Positions 61,858 through 64,000 of a stretch of DNA of 64,000 nucleotides are shown here, in pieces. The DNA is from Phoronis australis (lineage: Eukaryota; Phoronida; Phoronidae). Made by a program: the position numbers and the translations under genes. Every line of letters starts with the position of its first letter. The stretch's first letter is position 1. The stretch is from positions 547,883 through 611,882 of the forward strand of contig NMRA01000059.1 of the NCBI GenBank assembly GCA_002633005.1, in the 5' to 3' direction. The notes beneath the pieces are model-generated. The model was given only the letters and a program-made list of their open reading frames with translations. It was not told where the DNA came from and searched no databases.

Positions 61858-64000
61858 TACAAACGTTGTCAGTATATGAACATTTGATTTATTTTTATTT
61901 TCATAGCTTAAAGGCAGCAGTTAAGGAATTATTCCAATTTAAACGAATAATCGCGCGAGTGCGTTCATAGGTAGACTTCACTGTTTATTTGAGCCTAGAG
62001 AACTTACGCGAGATGTCACGAGATTAGGGAACGGCGTACGAGGGTACAGCACACCTTTCGTGGGGAAGGAATAATGTGCGAGAAGAGGGTTGATCCGTGT
62101 GCGACAAAACCTATTCACAAGTCACGTGATTAGTATTTAAATCTCAGTTGTTGTCATCCATTTACAAATAAAGTAGAAGGAAGACATGGCCCTTTTAGAC
62201 CTCAGTAAATCCGCCACTGGGACCAACTTCATCTTGCATCAGGTGACGCTGGAGAGAAAGATTCCGACCCATTTTACCAGGCATCATGTGTCTTATACCG
62301 CTTCATCGCCTCAATTTCCAGAAAAAAATACGTAACTAATTATCCTCTTTGGCCGAACCGATTTCTAACTAAGGATAAGAATGCAACGACGTTCACTGAT
62401 GTGTTGAAAAACCCGTGAAAAACGTTTATGTTTCCAGGTCTCTGAATCTACTCTCTGTCCTTTCAAGTGGCGACTAGAAAATTGATCAATGACATTGCAC
62501 GCTTCTAGTAAACTTACAACTTAACTTTGTCAGTGGCGGATCAAGGATACCATAAGGACTGGCCCCACATTGTGTCTCGGAGAATCGCACCAAGCAAGAT
62601 TGCGCGGGCGCACCCAGCCTAAAGTATAGCCGGAGAGCTCGAATACCTGAGGTTATTCACAACTAAAAAAAAAACGGGTAGCCGATTGTGACGGCACTCG
62701 CACATACAAAGTGAATCTTATTTCAGCCGCATATTCATGACCGGAGTTAGTTACTGAACTCAATATTTCCTAACGTAAATCCGCCTATGTTTGTACTCGT
62801 ATAACTAAACGTGATTGATTAGATCTTGCGTTTGAGTCGAAGCCAATTCCGGAGATTAGATCCTACACCCAGAATAGTAACGATGAACAATTTTGAAAAA
62901 GTATCTGGGATTGTTCACGCGCATTTCTTTTTATGAGGGAGCATACAATAATTAATATGAAAGCATTTTGGTTACCGTGGAAGTACCAACCTATATTTAC
63001 GAAGTAGGGGCTCTTTACCAAAGAAATAACTTGTGTGGCAGTATTCAAATATCTCGAACACAGTATCATCACATTCTCTAAGACATGACTGTAATTGGCT
63101 CAAACTTGTACAATGCATTTTTGTGCTACCTGTAAGGAGCACGTGCATTTTCATCGAAGTTATAACAGAAAAACACATAACATTTTTGTGGATGTTTATT
63201 ATTTGAGAATGTACAAAATTAAATCATTCACTTGAAAAAAGCACAGAGGTTTTCTATCTCCAGAATGAGAGAGTGTTGAAAAGTTTGCCTGTCGTGGGTT
63301 CATTCCTGTTGTTGAGGTCCTGATTGTTCATTTAAACACACAGAGCAGATGACGCGCCTGTGTTAGTGTATACTAGATAAGACAAAAGGAAAACATTGAA
63401 ATGACTGTAGACATGAGCGCACCCAAGGTGTGTGTGGGGGGGGGGGGCTCGGAGAGCTCGAAGGAGCTCCCCATTTAGCGACGTGGGCAAAAATGTCCGC
63501 CTCAGAGAAACAAAAAACCCGAAAAAGTAGAAAACGTGACAAAAGTCCACCAAAAAGGCAGGAACTATCAAAATTAGGCGAATGTACAATTCATAGATCT
63601 GAACGTAACCCGTTTTTTTAACTTTTTTAGTAAAAGGTCCCCATTCTCAAAATTTCGAACCCCCCATTTTTAGGCTGGGTGCGCGTATGTTACAGAAGTA
63701 CAAATTTTAAAGGGATTTAACTTTTGCACGATAACCTTCTTGATAATGTTAAAGTCAATTGTGTTACTGAAGCTCTGAAGGTCTTGTGAAGCAAGATGTT
63801 ACGGAGTTATCTGTAGAGTTGTAGGCCTACAGGTTTTGTACATCTGCAGTGGCGCACGAGATAGTTGTTGTATTCTTGGCTTTGATCTTTATGCTCTTTC
63901 TTCAGCCAACGACAACGTTTCCGGTAATGAGTTTCCGTAGTTGTCGGATCATACTGCTCACACACGCATTTTAGTGTGAGGCGCTTTGCATAACTGCCGT
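61858..64000. other. Intergenic, element fragments only
   Basis: Isolated ends of the same MITE family are seen: AAATCCGCCACTG ending at 62219 and CAGTGGCGGATCAAGG starting at 62531, without clear partners. No gene is supported to the window end. Confidence 0.45.

Overview
The window is animal nuclear DNA: genes split by GT-AG introns, AT-rich introns and spacers, many short inverted-repeat elements, minisatellites and a vertebrate-type (TTAGGG)n tract. Head-to-head MTOR and UBIAD1, an angiopoietin-like gene and heavy allelic variation suggest an invertebrate deuterostome (amphioxus, hemichordate or echinoderm). I cannot decide which. Amphioxus is weakly favoured, because I recall minisatellites that span 5' splice sites being reported there.

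Layout. (1) 487-6863, minus strand: the first four coding exons of MTOR, with the rest of the gene beyond the left edge. (2) 7447-7935, plus strand: the last exon of UBIAD1, head-to-head with MTOR; its 5' part is lost at a single-N join. (3) 14443-46482, plus strand: a 12-exon major facilitator transporter resembling lysosomal MFSD8/CLN7, 643 codons once two artificially duplicated exons are collapsed. (4) 14750-30622: a 15.9-kb insertion inside intron 1 of that transporter, bounded by an exact 8-bp duplication (CTCTTAAG). It carries a 10-exon, 1220-residue gene with zinc-binding Cys/His clusters, a D...D...D RNase H-like core with a DNAGCYH signature, a C2H2 finger and a SAP-like tail. (5) 51537-57354, plus strand: a complete six-exon angiopoietin-like secreted protein. 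(6) The remaining spacers hold MITEs, foldback elements, a LINE remnant and satellites, with no gene I can support.

The main result is a natural empty site for the 15.9-kb insertion. Right after the single N at 30886 the sequence restarts with 39 bases identical to 14711-14749 and then runs straight into the sequence that follows the right end of the insertion, with one CTCTTAAG. The assembly therefore contains both the occupied and the unoccupied allele. This makes the DNAGCYH-type gene a strong candidate transposase of a large mobile element. I know homologous uncharacterised proteins in many animals but no formal description of them as a transposon family.

Second result: two minisatellites, in MTOR (44-bp unit) and in the transporter (23-bp unit, 44 copies), have units that contain the end of the neighbouring exon plus its 5' splice site, so each array is a series of splice donors.

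Caution: four single-N joins (30886, 36856, 41463, 61440) are flanked by copies of the same sequence. They are unmerged contig ends or alleles, not real duplications. All exon models come from reading frames, splice sites and phase agreement by eye.
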